Below are positions 36,543-44,540 of a stretch of 62,078 nucleotides of DNA, in pieces. The notes beneath the pieces were generated by a model. That model had not been told where the DNA came from, did no database searches, and was given only the letters and a program-made list of their open reading frames with translations. The DNA lies in contig CAZNIT010000033.1 of assembly GCA_964573205.1 (NCBI GenBank), positions 1 through 62,078 of the forward strand, written 5' to 3'. The stretch's first letter is position 1. Every line of letters begins with the position of its first letter. The position numbers were made by a program, and so were the translations under genes. The DNA is from QNZT01 sp964573205. Its GTDB lineage: Bacteria > Campylobacterota > Campylobacteria > Campylobacterales > QNZT01.

Positions 36543-38546
36543 TCACACCGCCACCATCGCAATGTAGTAACATCTCATGCATCTGCTGGCTTCATTTATC
36601 GCTTGCTGATGCGTAAAACCGAAATTTACCTCATCTTGTGAGAATTTTCTACTCTCCACATCCATTTTTTCACTTACTTCTCTCGGAAGACCTGCTATCC
36701 AACCCGTTACTTTTTCATTTTTATCATAAACTTTCAGATTTCTAAGGTGGTCTTCCATAATCTCTTCATCAAGAAGGGTGAGTTTTCCGTCATGAACATA
36801 ACGGCTCATAACCGAGGCGGCTCTTTTTGCTTGACCGACGGCATTTACGATCGTCATAGGACCATACTCGCAATCTCCGGCCGCAAAAATACCTTTTCTG
36901 CTGGTTTGATAAGTTTTACCGTCGGTTTTTAGAGTGTTCCAACTGGTAAGTTCCAGCTCCCACTCCTGCGGAATATAACTAAGATCCGCATCTTGTGAAA
37001 CCGCCGGAATCAAATAATCGCACTCGATTTCAAAATCTTCACCCTCTATCTTGACAAGTTGCGCTCTTCCTCCGTTAGGATCGGGAACGAGTTCAAAACG
37101 ATTGACTTTAAGTTTTTTCAAAACATTATCTTCGTCAAATATCTCTTCTATAGCGGAGTGAAATATAAACTCCACACCCTCTTCGACCGCTTCATGATAC
37201 TCTTCGTAACTCGTATTTCGAATAATAGTCTTCTCATCTCTTCTATAGAGCATAATGACCTTTTTCGCACCGGCTCTGATAGAGCACCTAACCACATCCA
37301 TCGAAGTGAAACCACCACCGACGCAAACCACGGTTTTACCGCTTAGATCGACTTCTTCCGCCAGATTCCATTTGATATGCAGATTTATCTGATCGAGAAA
37401 TTCTATCGCGGGCCAATACCCTTGCATATCGGGTCTCTCGTTTTTGGCGCGCACTTTTTTACTTATTCTCGTTCCCGACGCCAGCATAATCGCATCATAC
37501 TCTTTTTCGAACTCTCTTAACATTTGCGCATCCACTTTTTTGTTCGTAAAAAAGTTTACACCGTTAAGATTTTTGACAGCTTCAATATCTTTGTAATATT
37601 TTTCATAGGGCATTCTATACTCAGGTACGCCCACGGCCACCTCTCCTCCGAGCACGGGTAGCTCGTCGAACACGTCGCAGGACACACCCTCAAGCGCGAG
37701 GTAATAAGCGGCGGTCAAACCGGCCGGCCCGGCACCGACAATAGCGACTTTTTTGCCGTTCAAAGGTTTTTGCTCAGTAGGATACAAAAAATCAAGTCCA
37801 TGATCACTCTCATAATCGGCTCCGAGTCTTTTCAACTCCATAATAGAAATCGGCTCGTCAAGATTGTCGCGTCGGCAAGCATCTTCGCAAGGATGAGGAC
37901 AAACTCGCCCACAAGTATGCGCAAGCGGCATCGTTTTTTTCGTCGCTTGAAGACTTTTTTCAAATTGAAGATCTCTAACTCCCTCAATATATGCCGGAAT
38001 ATCTACATGATCTGGACAAGCATCCATACAAGGAGCGGTAACTTTAGCGATATAATTTATATTTTCATTATCGTAATCGGGAGATTTTTTCTTATTAACT
38101 ATAAGATCGTTTATCTCGTCCTCGAAATGTTCCAAAATATCCAAAAGAGGTTTAGGTACTGTTCTTCCGATCTCACATTTGCTGGTTTTCATCATCGTTT
38201 GCGAAATCTCTTTCAAATGCTCGACATCGGATTTAGTTCCCTCTCCTCTTGCAATTTTATCAAAGAGGTCATAAAGTATTCTTCCTCCCCACCGACCCGG
38301 GGCGCATCTACCGCAAGCTTCGGAATATACCTGATACTGTGCCGCATATTCCGCTCCGGCTTTGACTACATCCACACCTTCGTCAAACACTACAAAGCCG
38401 TTCCATCCGATGAATATTTTAGATTTTTTATCTCCTTCATAAGTAGCCGGGACTTTAAACGACGAATCGACCCATTCGTCTTTATTTTCAATATCTCTAT
38501 TGTCAATAAATTCACCCTGCCAGGTTGAAAAGAGAACTTTACTCAA
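36543..38546 (-). CDS. Chimeric NuoF-position protein: NuoF N3 domain fused to GltD-like flavoprotein
   Basis: The 667-residue protein replaces NuoF. Residues 46-150 match the C-terminal part of NuoF (GWNGFVVFDEG..., then CGRCAPGRWGG and Cys124), but the FMN/NADH-binding N-terminal domain is missing and the third N3 cysteine is Gly84. From about 165 it is a glutamate-synthase small-subunit type oxidoreductase: cysteines 173-224, the FAD site GAGPAG at 271, a second dinucleotide site VCVGGGFTSMD, and a C-terminal RCMRC pair (656, 659). It starts at TTG overlapping the nuoE' stop, with AAGGA upstream. It probably feeds electrons from an alternative donor into complex I. Confidence 0.85.
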   Translation of the reverse strand: MSKVLFSTWQGEFIDNRDIENKDEWVDSSFKVPATYEGDKKSKIFIGWNGFVVFDEGVDVVKAGAEYAAQYQVYSEACGRCAPGRWGGRILYDLFDKIARGEGTKSDVEHLKEISQTMMKTSKCEIGRTVPKPLLDILEHFEDEINDLIVNKKKSPDYDNENINYIAKVTAPCMDACPDHVDIPAYIEGVRDLQFEKSLQATKKTMPLAHTCGRVCPHPCEDACRRDNLDEPISIMELKRLGADYESDHGLDFLYPTEQKPLNGKKVAIVGAGPAGLTAAYYLALEGVSCDVFDELPVLGGEVAVGVPEYRMPYEKYYKDIEAVKNLNGVNFFTNKKVDAQMLREFEKEYDAIMLASGTRISKKVRAKNERPDMQGYWPAIEFLDQINLHIKWNLAEEVDLSGKTVVCVGGGFTSMDVVRCSIRAGAKKVIMLYRRDEKTIIRNTSYEEYHEAVEEGVEFIFHSAIEEIFDEDNVLKKLKVNRFELVPDPNGGRAQLVKIEGEDFEIECDYLIPAVSQDADLSYIPQEWELELTSWNTLKTDGKTYQTSRKGIFAAGDCEYGPMTIVNAVGQAKRAASVMSRYVHDGKLTLLDEEIMEDHLRNLKVYDKNEKVTGWIAGLPREVSEKMDVESRKFSQDEVNFGFTHQQAINEASRCMRCYYIAMVAV

Positions 38547-38779
38547 GACGCTTTCCTTTTAACGACCAGTGTCCAATCCACTTCGTTGAACTTAACGGAA
38601 TTTATGATCTCATGTCCTTCGCTCTTCATAACTTCCATACTTTTCGTTACCGGTGAAAAATCCCCCACTTCGAACATAAAGATTATAATTTCACCCTCTT
38701 TCGCCTCTTTATTCATAATTTCGGTCATTCTCTCAAAGAGCTGATCCTCTTTATATTTTCTTAAATCGTATCTTTCCAT
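38543..38779 (-). CDS. NuoE-position protein, cysteine-free (HP1264 / Cj1575 type)
   Basis: The 78-residue protein occupies the NuoE slot. It matches the Helicobacter HP1264 type (FMFEVGDF...KSEGHEIINSVKFNEVDWTLVV) and has no cysteine at all, so it cannot carry the [2Fe-2S] cluster N1a of true NuoE. It may be a structural adaptor for the NuoF-position protein, whose start overlaps its stop. RBS AGGAG precedes the ATG. Confidence 0.85.
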   Translation of the reverse strand: MERYDLRKYKEDQLFERMTEIMNKEAKEGEIIIFMFEVGDFSPVTKSMEVMKSEGHEIINSVKFNEVDWTLVVKRKAS

Positions 38780-38790
38780 ATTTTCCGCTC

Positions 38791-40023
38791 CTATCTATCG
38801 ATCTCGCCAAAAACTATATTTAAGTTACCGATAATCGTTACGACATCCGCCAGATAGTGACCCGGTAAAATATGCTGCAATAAACTCGTATGCCAAAAAC
38901 TAGGCGCTCTTAACTTCAATCTGTACGGATAGGGATCTCCTTGTGAATTTATATAAAAGCCGAGTTCCCCTTTTGGAGATTCGGTAGCGACATATATTTC
39001 ACCGACCGGCGGTCTCATGCCTTGTGTCACCAAAACGAAGTGCTGCATAAGAGAGTAGTTTTCCGTCATGATTCGCTCTTTCGGAGCCGAAATATATTGA
39101 GGAACGTCCGCCATAAGCTGAGGCTCGGTATCTTCATACAGATGCACGCACTGTCTTATAATTTTGATCGATTCTCTCATCTCCGCCATATAGAGCTTAT
39201 ATCTTCCGTAACTGTCAGTACTATCCGCTACGGGTACTTGAAAATCGAGCTCGTCGTATATCTCGTAAGGCTCTTCTTTTCTGATATCGTAAGCCACGCC
39301 GCTTCCTCTGAGCGTCGGTCCGCTACAACCCCAATTTAGCGCATCTTCGGCACTTAAATTACCGACTTGCTCTAGTCTCATTTTCCAGATTCTGTTTTGA
39401 TCCAAAAGCCCTTCGTAATCGGCGATATTATCGGGAAGTTTATTAATAAACGCGGTTATGCTTTGAAGCCAACCCTCGGGAAGATCAAGAGGAACACCTC
39501 CTATTCTCACCGCGGAGTGGGTAAGTCTGGCACCGCAATAATCTTCCATAAGATCCATCGCAAACTCTCTTTCTCTAAAACAGAACAAAAAGACGCTCAT
39601 CGCTCCGACATCAAGGGCATGAGTTGCAAGCCAAAAAAGATGAGATATGATTCTATTTAGTTCAAGAAGCATCGTTCTTATGACTTTCGCACGTCTTGGA
39701 ACATCTTTTTCTATTCCAAGAAGCCTCTCCACGGCAAGAGCGAAACCGTAATTATTGGCGGTTGCCGCAATATAATCCATACGATCGGTAGTAGGTAAAA
39801 ATTCGTTATAGATCATATTTTCGGCCATCTTTTCCATCCCTCGATGAAGATAACCGACATCGGGAACGGCTTTTACCACCTGTTCACCGTCGAGCTCTAA
39901 AATCAGTCTGAGCTGTCCGTGCGCCGACGGGTGCTGCGGACCAAAGTTTACGATCATTCGATTGTCGTCTTTTTCAAAAACCAGGTTTTCATAAAAAGGT
40001 TGTAATCTATTTGGTGTTTGCAT
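38791..40023 (-). CDS. nuoD: NADH-quinone oxidoreductase subunit D
   Basis: The 410-residue 49-kDa-type subunit forms the quinone site with NuoB. NFGPQHPSAHGQLRLILELDGE with the quinone-contacting His, GYLHRGMEK, the WLATHALDVGAM region, and a C-terminal DVVTIIGNLNIVFGEIDR ending in the invariant DR are all present. NuoD is separate from NuoC here. Confidence 0.97.
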   Translation of the reverse strand: MQTPNRLQPFYENLVFEKDDNRMIVNFGPQHPSAHGQLRLILELDGEQVVKAVPDVGYLHRGMEKMAENMIYNEFLPTTDRMDYIAATANNYGFALAVERLLGIEKDVPRRAKVIRTMLLELNRIISHLFWLATHALDVGAMSVFLFCFREREFAMDLMEDYCGARLTHSAVRIGGVPLDLPEGWLQSITAFINKLPDNIADYEGLLDQNRIWKMRLEQVGNLSAEDALNWGCSGPTLRGSGVAYDIRKEEPYEIYDELDFQVPVADSTDSYGRYKLYMAEMRESIKIIRQCVHLYEDTEPQLMADVPQYISAPKERIMTENYSLMQHFVLVTQGMRPPVGEIYVATESPKGELGFYINSQGDPYPYRLKLRAPSFWHTSLLQHILPGHYLADVVTIIGNLNIVFGEIDR

Positions 40024-40027
40024 AGTT

Positions 40028-40831
40028 TTACTTTCTTTCTTTTAATATTGTTTGGTTCTTTCTGGTGAACTTTTTGATCAAAGGTACACCGCCCTCTTCT
40101 TGGAAATCTTCATATATCTCATCAGGTTTGTTGATAGGTTTTTCTCCGTAGGGAACTTCATAGCCGATTCGAGCAAAATTTTTAGTATCTTTAGGATCGA
40201 CTCTTTTGGTGTTTCTCTCCTCGGGACCTATAACATCTCTATACTCTTTACCGAATATTTTGTCGATTTCATACCATTGAGCGGCTTCATCGCCCTGCAA
40301 AGGATATGATTTCAAAAGCGGATGACCATGCCAATCTTCGGGCATAAGAAGTCTTTTCATATAAGGGTGATTATTCGCAACGATACCGAACATATCGAAC
40401 ATCTCTCTTTCAGCCCAATCCGCACTTTTAAAAATATCGCATAACGACTCTATCGACTGTCCCTCTTTGATGCGGCACTTTACACGCATCCTTTTTCTCT
40501 CTTTCATACAAAGCAACTGATAAAAAATCTCAAATTCGCCGTTTTTATGTAAAAAATCGATAGCGCTCATTTCACTAAGAAAGGTGTAGTCGCATTTATC
40601 ATGAAGATGTTTCATCACGGCTTTGTTATCATCCGAATCTATAATGACGACAAGTTGATCTATCTCGACATAGGCATCTTTGATATCAAATTTATCTCGA
40701 AGAGATTTTAAAACTTTCGCATAGTGCTCATCCGAGGAGGGATCGTATTTGGGAGTTTGGGGAACCTGATAAAATCTGTCGGTATGATATGACTTCGCCT
40801 GCGCATTGGCTTTATCACTATATCTTCTCAT
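40028..40831 (-). CDS. nuoC: NADH-quinone oxidoreductase subunit C
   Basis: The 267-residue 30-kDa-type subunit uses the ATG at 40831, which overlaps the nuoB stop as TGATG; a GTG one codon earlier is possible. The signature DWAEREMFDMFGIVANNHPYMKRLLMPEDWHGHPLLKSYPLQG is complete. It has N- and C-terminal extensions beyond the core (about 50-200). Confidence 0.95.
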   Translation of the reverse strand: MRRYSDKANAQAKSYHTDRFYQVPQTPKYDPSSDEHYAKVLKSLRDKFDIKDAYVEIDQLVVIIDSDDNKAVMKHLHDKCDYTFLSEMSAIDFLHKNGEFEIFYQLLCMKERKRMRVKCRIKEGQSIESLCDIFKSADWAEREMFDMFGIVANNHPYMKRLLMPEDWHGHPLLKSYPLQGDEAAQWYEIDKIFGKEYRDVIGPEERNTKRVDPKDTKNFARIGYEVPYGEKPINKPDEIYEDFQEEGGVPLIKKFTRKNQTILKERK

Positions 40832-41340
40832 CACACTAACCTTTTTGGTTTAAGTTTTTGAAACGCGCTCTCGCGTCTTATCTTTTTTTGTAGCATCATA
40901 ACCGCATACTGTAAAGTTTCGGGTCTCGGGGCACAACCCGGAAGATAAATATCCACCGGAATCACCCTGTCGCATCCTTGAACGGTTGCGTAGGTATTGA
41001 ACATTCCGCCCGTATTCGCACAACTTCCCATACTAATGACCCACTTAGGCTCCGCCATCTGATCGTAAAGCCTTTTTATAAATTCTGCATGCTTTTTTGT
41101 CAAAGTCCCGGCTACCACCATCACATCCGCTTGTCTGGGAGAAGCGCGGAAGATGGTTCCGAATCTGTCAAAATCGTAACGACTGGCACCTGAAGCCATC
41201 ATTTCAATAGCGCAACAAGCCAAACCGTATGTCAACGCCCATAATGAGTTGCTTCTACCCCACTGTACAAGTTTGTCAACCGTCGTCAAAGCGACGGGCA
41301 AACCACCCTCTTGAAGATAATTTACTTTATGTTGTGCCAT
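40831..41340 (-). CDS. nuoB: NADH-quinone oxidoreductase subunit B
   Basis: The 169-residue protein carries the N2 cluster. The tandem cysteine pair in LACCAIEMMASGASRYD, the third ligand in ISMGSCANTGGMF and the fourth in DIYLPGCAPRPETL are present. It transfers electrons to quinone together with NuoD. It overlaps nuoA by 19 bases and has AGGAG upstream. Confidence 0.97.
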   Translation of the reverse strand: MAQHKVNYLQEGGLPVALTTVDKLVQWGRSNSLWALTYGLACCAIEMMASGASRYDFDRFGTIFRASPRQADVMVVAGTLTKKHAEFIKRLYDQMAEPKWVISMGSCANTGGMFNTYATVQGCDRVIPVDIYLPGCAPRPETLQYAVMMLQKKIRRESAFQKLKPKRLV

Positions 41341-41711
41341 TCAAGCGCTCCTTTTTTCCATGCATATATGAATCCGATCGTAAGCAATACTATAAATATA
41401 ATCATCTCGATAAAACCGAACCATCCGAGAATCTTAAAATCTATCGCCCATGGAAACATAAATATAATCTCAACATCAAACAAAATGAACAAAAGCGCAA
41501 ACAGATAAAATTGAGCTGAAATTTTATTTGGCTGTTTCGTGACTTCCGGGCCACACTCGTAAATGGTGAGCTTAAGCTTTTCGTTGTCAAGTCTCGCAAG
41601 TTTTCTACTCGCCACTCTTGCCAACACAGTCGTAGCGATAAACGCACCGAAGGTCAAAACGAAAAATATAAACGCACCGAAGTATGGGTGCATCGTGTCC
41701 ATATGGCTCAT
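41322..41711 (-). CDS. nuoA: NADH-quinone oxidoreductase subunit A
   Basis: The 129-residue, three-segment protein has the NuoA motif YECGPEVTKQPN and FALLFILFDVEIIFMFPWAI with the conserved acidic pair. It is the first gene of the operon; AAGGA stands six bases before the ATG. Confidence 0.95.
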   Translation of the reverse strand: MSHMDTMHPYFGAFIFFVLTFGAFIATTVLARVASRKLARLDNEKLKLTIYECGPEVTKQPNKISAQFYLFALLFILFDVEIIFMFPWAIDFKILGWFGFIEMIIFIVLLTIGFIYAWKKGALEWHNIK

Positions 41712-41761
41712 GTCAGATCCTTAAAGATTAGTAAATATTATGTTTTCAACAATATTTCGCA

Positions 41762-41784
41762 ATTGTAAATTTTACAATATTATC
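41762..41784 (-). promoter_or_regulatory. nuo operon promoter with a 17-base palindrome
   Basis: In the 237-base gap upstream of nuoA, GATAAT (41784-41779, minus) could be the -10 box. Directly downstream, where transcription should start, lies ATTGTAAATTTTACAAT (41762-41778), two eight-base arms in perfect dyad symmetry around a single base. This is a credible operator for a repressor of complex I; the protein is unknown. Confidence 0.4.
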
Positions 41785-41883
41785 TTTAAAAATGAGGTTC
41801 GCTTTAGGGTGATACAAAAATATCTAATCAAAGAATGTAACCTATCGATACATTTTAGGTAAAACCAAGAGAAGAAAATATTA

Positions 41884-41911
41884 ATATTTTTGCCGCTTTG
41901 GGCAAAAATAT
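41884..41911 (-). terminator. Terminator downstream of the AAA+ ATPase gene
   Basis: A perfect 11-base-pair stem (ATATTTTTGCC with its complement) and six-base loop follow the ATPase stop by 38 bases. Further A/T-rich sequence follows. It separates the ATPase transcript from the nuo promoter. Confidence 0.6.
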
Positions 41912-41948
41912 CGATCTTTATCAAAAATAAATAATCTAAAGTGTGTAA

Positions 41949-43685
41949 TTATGAAACAAATCCCATGATTTTAGATTCGCCGAAGGCACCTGAAATCTCC
42001 CTTTTTATAGTCTCTTCGAACTCTTTTAAGGTAAATACGGGTTTATCTTTCACGGCTACTTGTAAAGCGCAGTTTTTTATTACGACTTCTATCTGTCCGC
42101 CGCTAAGGTCGTAGTGAGCCAATTTGGCTACATCGAAACCTTCTTCGTATATTGCGTTATTTGGTAACATTTTTTTCCACAAAAGCTTTCTCTGCTCATA
42201 TCCCGGTTTAGTAAATTCTATTTTATAATTGAATCTTCTTGAAAATGCGGGATCTATCGTCTCAAGAAGATTCGTAGTAGCTATGAGAATACCGTCGAAT
42301 TTTTCTATCCTCTCGAGAAATATATTTTGCATCTGATTATGCATTTTATCCGCGCCGCCGCCGCTACCGGTCGTTCTGGAGCTTAGAAACTGATCAGCTT
42401 CGTTTAAAAGCAAAATGGGAAAAGTTTTAGTCTTTAAAGAGAGTTCTTGATAGGTATCGAAAATACGTCTGACGTTTTTTTCGCTCTCACCCACATACAT
42501 CGACAAAATTTTCGAGCAATCGAAGCTTAGAACCTTTTTTTTCAGAGACTTCGCTAAAGAATATGCCGTCATCGTCTTTCCCGTACCGGGAGGACCGTAA
42601 AAGATGAGTCTGGCTTCTATGCCATGTTTTTTCTCTCTTATTCCCCACTCCTTCAATCTTTTTAGAACCCTTTTATCCATATGTTTTAAGATATTGTCCA
42701 AAATATCTCTTGTTTTCGGGTGCAAAACCACATCGTCAATATCCGATTTCGGTGTGATGAGCTCGAATATATCCTGTTCTTTCACGAGAGTATCGAGCTT
42801 AATTCGCTTTTTCTTTTTCTTCGATTTGTTCGGATGGACTATTTTGTGCAGATACTCTTCGTTTATGAAAAAGCTTCTTGTAACTCCTCCAAAAGCCGTC
42901 AACATCTCGTCATAATCGATAATCTCTTCATCAATCAATACGGAATTCTCTTCAAGAAGTGAACGATTTTTTATCTTCTCGTAGTCGTTTTCGCTCACAA
43001 GATTTATGAGGGTATTCATCTCTCTTAGACTTTCAAGCTCGCCTGAATACTCCTCCTTTAAAAGAGCCAAAAATATAATCTGCTCTTTTTCGTTTAGAGA
43101 AAACTCTTTGAAAAGCACCTCGGCGGCCAATTCCAATTTCGTCACCTCTATGCGCTCTTTTATCCTGTTTTCAAGTTTGACGAGACTCTTCTCCAAACGA
43201 TCTATACTCAGAGACTTTTTTTTGTAACTGTGTCTGATAGTACTTATTTTCTGATATATCTCGATACGACTGAATTGATCACGAAGATACTCCAAATGGT
43301 CGCTATAAGGGGTCTCTTTCGGAAGCTCGACTTCAAGCGTTCCTTCCTCCAGAAGTCTTTCGAAACTTTTACTCAACGTTACGGTGGAGTTTATAAGTTC
43401 CAGATTCGATACATCACCCGGCTTGATCTGTGAAAATGAACTTTGGGCTATCCAACCCAGATCAAGAAGATTCTTCACCAAAGGAAGCTTGTGTATATAC
43501 TCGTAGCCTTCGATGGAAAATAGTTCATCCAATATAAGGAAAACGGAATTCTCCTCATTTCCTTTTATATGCCTTGACGTGATATGCCTTAATATCTCCG
43601 CTTCTTCCTTCGTACATTTTAATTGATTAAAGATTCTAGTTTTCGTTATATCTTTTGTCTCTAAAAAATCGATTAAATATTGCAA
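41949..43685 (-). CDS. AAA+ family ATPase
   Basis: The 578-residue protein has an uncharacterised, mostly helical N-terminal half (about 1-300, with a Lys-rich segment KKKKKR at about 289) and a C-terminal AAA domain. Walker A is GPPGTGKT (364-371); the Walker B acidic pair reads Asn428-Glu429 in LLLNEAD, a variant seen in one branch of AAA proteins; sensor I TTN and arginine pair SRRFN follow. The start is TTG with AGGA six bases upstream. It probably remodels a protein complex; neighbours give no hint of the target. It is monocistronic. Confidence 0.75.
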   Translation of the reverse strand: MQYLIDFLETKDITKTRIFNQLKCTKEEAEILRHITSRHIKGNEENSVFLILDELFSIEGYEYIHKLPLVKNLLDLGWIAQSSFSQIKPGDVSNLELINSTVTLSKSFERLLEEGTLEVELPKETPYSDHLEYLRDQFSRIEIYQKISTIRHSYKKKSLSIDRLEKSLVKLENRIKERIEVTKLELAAEVLFKEFSLNEKEQIIFLALLKEEYSGELESLREMNTLINLVSENDYEKIKNRSLLEENSVLIDEEIIDYDEMLTAFGGVTRSFFINEEYLHKIVHPNKSKKKKKRIKLDTLVKEQDIFELITPKSDIDDVVLHPKTRDILDNILKHMDKRVLKRLKEWGIREKKHGIEARLIFYGPPGTGKTMTAYSLAKSLKKKVLSFDCSKILSMYVGESEKNVRRIFDTYQELSLKTKTFPILLLNEADQFLSSRTTGSGGGADKMHNQMQNIFLERIEKFDGILIATTNLLETIDPAFSRRFNYKIEFTKPGYEQRKLLWKKMLPNNAIYEEGFDVAKLAHYDLSGGQIEVVIKNCALQVAVKDKPVFTLKEFEETIKREISGAFGESKIMGFVS

Positions 43686-43775
43686 ATAAATTCCTGTTAG
43701 TGTAAATAGTAATTGTTGAAGCCGGTATTATACCATTTTTCGCTTTCGCGGGGAGATTTCGACTAAAAAAGAGAC

Positions 43776-43803
43776 GCAAAAATCCCTACTAAGAGATTTT
43801 TGC
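43776..43803 (-). terminator. Intrinsic terminator of the DUF937 gene
   Basis: GCAAAAATC and its complement form a perfect nine-base-pair stem with a ten-base loop, followed on the minus strand by a T-rich run (CTCTTTTTT). It lies 17 bases after the DUF937 stop. Confidence 0.7.
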
Positions 43804-43819
43804 ATTTTTAAATCATGAA

Positions 43820-44371
43820 TTAAAATATATATTTCATCGCCAAAGACGCGACATCATCCATAACGCTTCCATCGTTATCGAAATCGAGCATTCCCATCAA
43901 TCCGTTGTCGCCCGATCCGCTAGGCTTCATTTTAACCGGTACATCGTCGCTAGCTATACCTTTTGTAAGAGTTCCTATCACAAGAGGAGCCAACATCGGT
44001 AAAAGCGACTTTATCAAAGAAGCGTCAAAACCGGTTTTTTCGGAGACTTGCGACGCCACTTCCCGACTCCCCTCTTTAGAACCGGTAATATAACTCAATA
44101 TATCGTTACCCTCTTCTTTCATACGCGGATTTTGAAGATGCTCTTGTGGATTTTCCAACATATTCGCAAATTTACTATCTTGTAGCAGCTCTTCGAGCCC
44201 CGACGAGTCAACTTTGGGACTTTCAACTCTTCCTTTTACCTGTCCGAACATCGCGCTTCCGACCGACTTTATCAGATCGTTCGCCTGAGAGGGATTAATT
44301 CCCGCTTGTTTGGCAACCTGCTCCAAAAGCGAACCGCCGCCCGCTTGCATCAAAATATCCATCAATCCCAT
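43820..44371 (-). CDS. DUF937-type (YidB-like) protein
   Basis: The ATG at 44371 (183 residues) is used because AAAGGA lies six bases upstream; an ATG one codon earlier and a longer frame to 44416 exist. The sequence has the glycine- and leucine-rich repeats of DUF937 proteins: LMQAGGGSLLEQVAKQAGI, EKTGFDASLIKSLLPMLAPLVIGTLTKG. It ends with an acidic DFDNDGSVMDD stretch resembling an EF-hand loop. Family function is unknown; there is no signal peptide. Confidence 0.7.
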   Translation of the reverse strand: MGLMDILMQAGGGSLLEQVAKQAGINPSQANDLIKSVGSAMFGQVKGRVESPKVDSSGLEELLQDSKFANMLENPQEHLQNPRMKEEGNDILSYITGSKEGSREVASQVSEKTGFDASLIKSLLPMLAPLVIGTLTKGIASDDVPVKMKPSGSGDNGLMGMLDFDNDGSVMDDVASLAMKYIF

Positions 44372-44527
44372 CATTTTTCCTTTAATAAAAATATTGTATG
44401 TCGAACGATTATACAAAAAAAACTAACTTTTTGCAACATTAAATCCATATCGTTTAGAAAGTTTAAGCCGAATATCGATTTTGTCCATATAAATAATTTT
44501 TTTCAGACGGTTAAATTTCAATTTCGC

Positions 44528-44533
44528 TATAAT
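44528..44533 (+). promoter_or_regulatory. -10 box abutting the L,D-transpeptidase start (leaderless candidate)
   Basis: A perfect TATAAT ends seven bases before the ATG at 44541, and no Shine-Dalgarno is present, so the mRNA may begin at the start codon. The 169-base divergent gap (44372-44540) shows no other clear element. Confidence 0.45.
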
Positions 44534-44540
44534 CCCAACT

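Noticed and set aside
37770..38528. 252-residue open frame on the plus strand opposite the NuoF-like gene
   Set aside because: It lies fully antisense to a gene with strong family motifs, has no ribosome site, and its translation is low-complexity in basic and hydrophobic residues without any recognisable motif.
41949..43685. AAA+ protein as an inactive ATPase because Walker B reads Asn-Glu
   Set aside because: The glutamate that activates water is present and the NEAD variant is shared by a branch of intact AAA proteins, as I recall; loss of activity is not supported.
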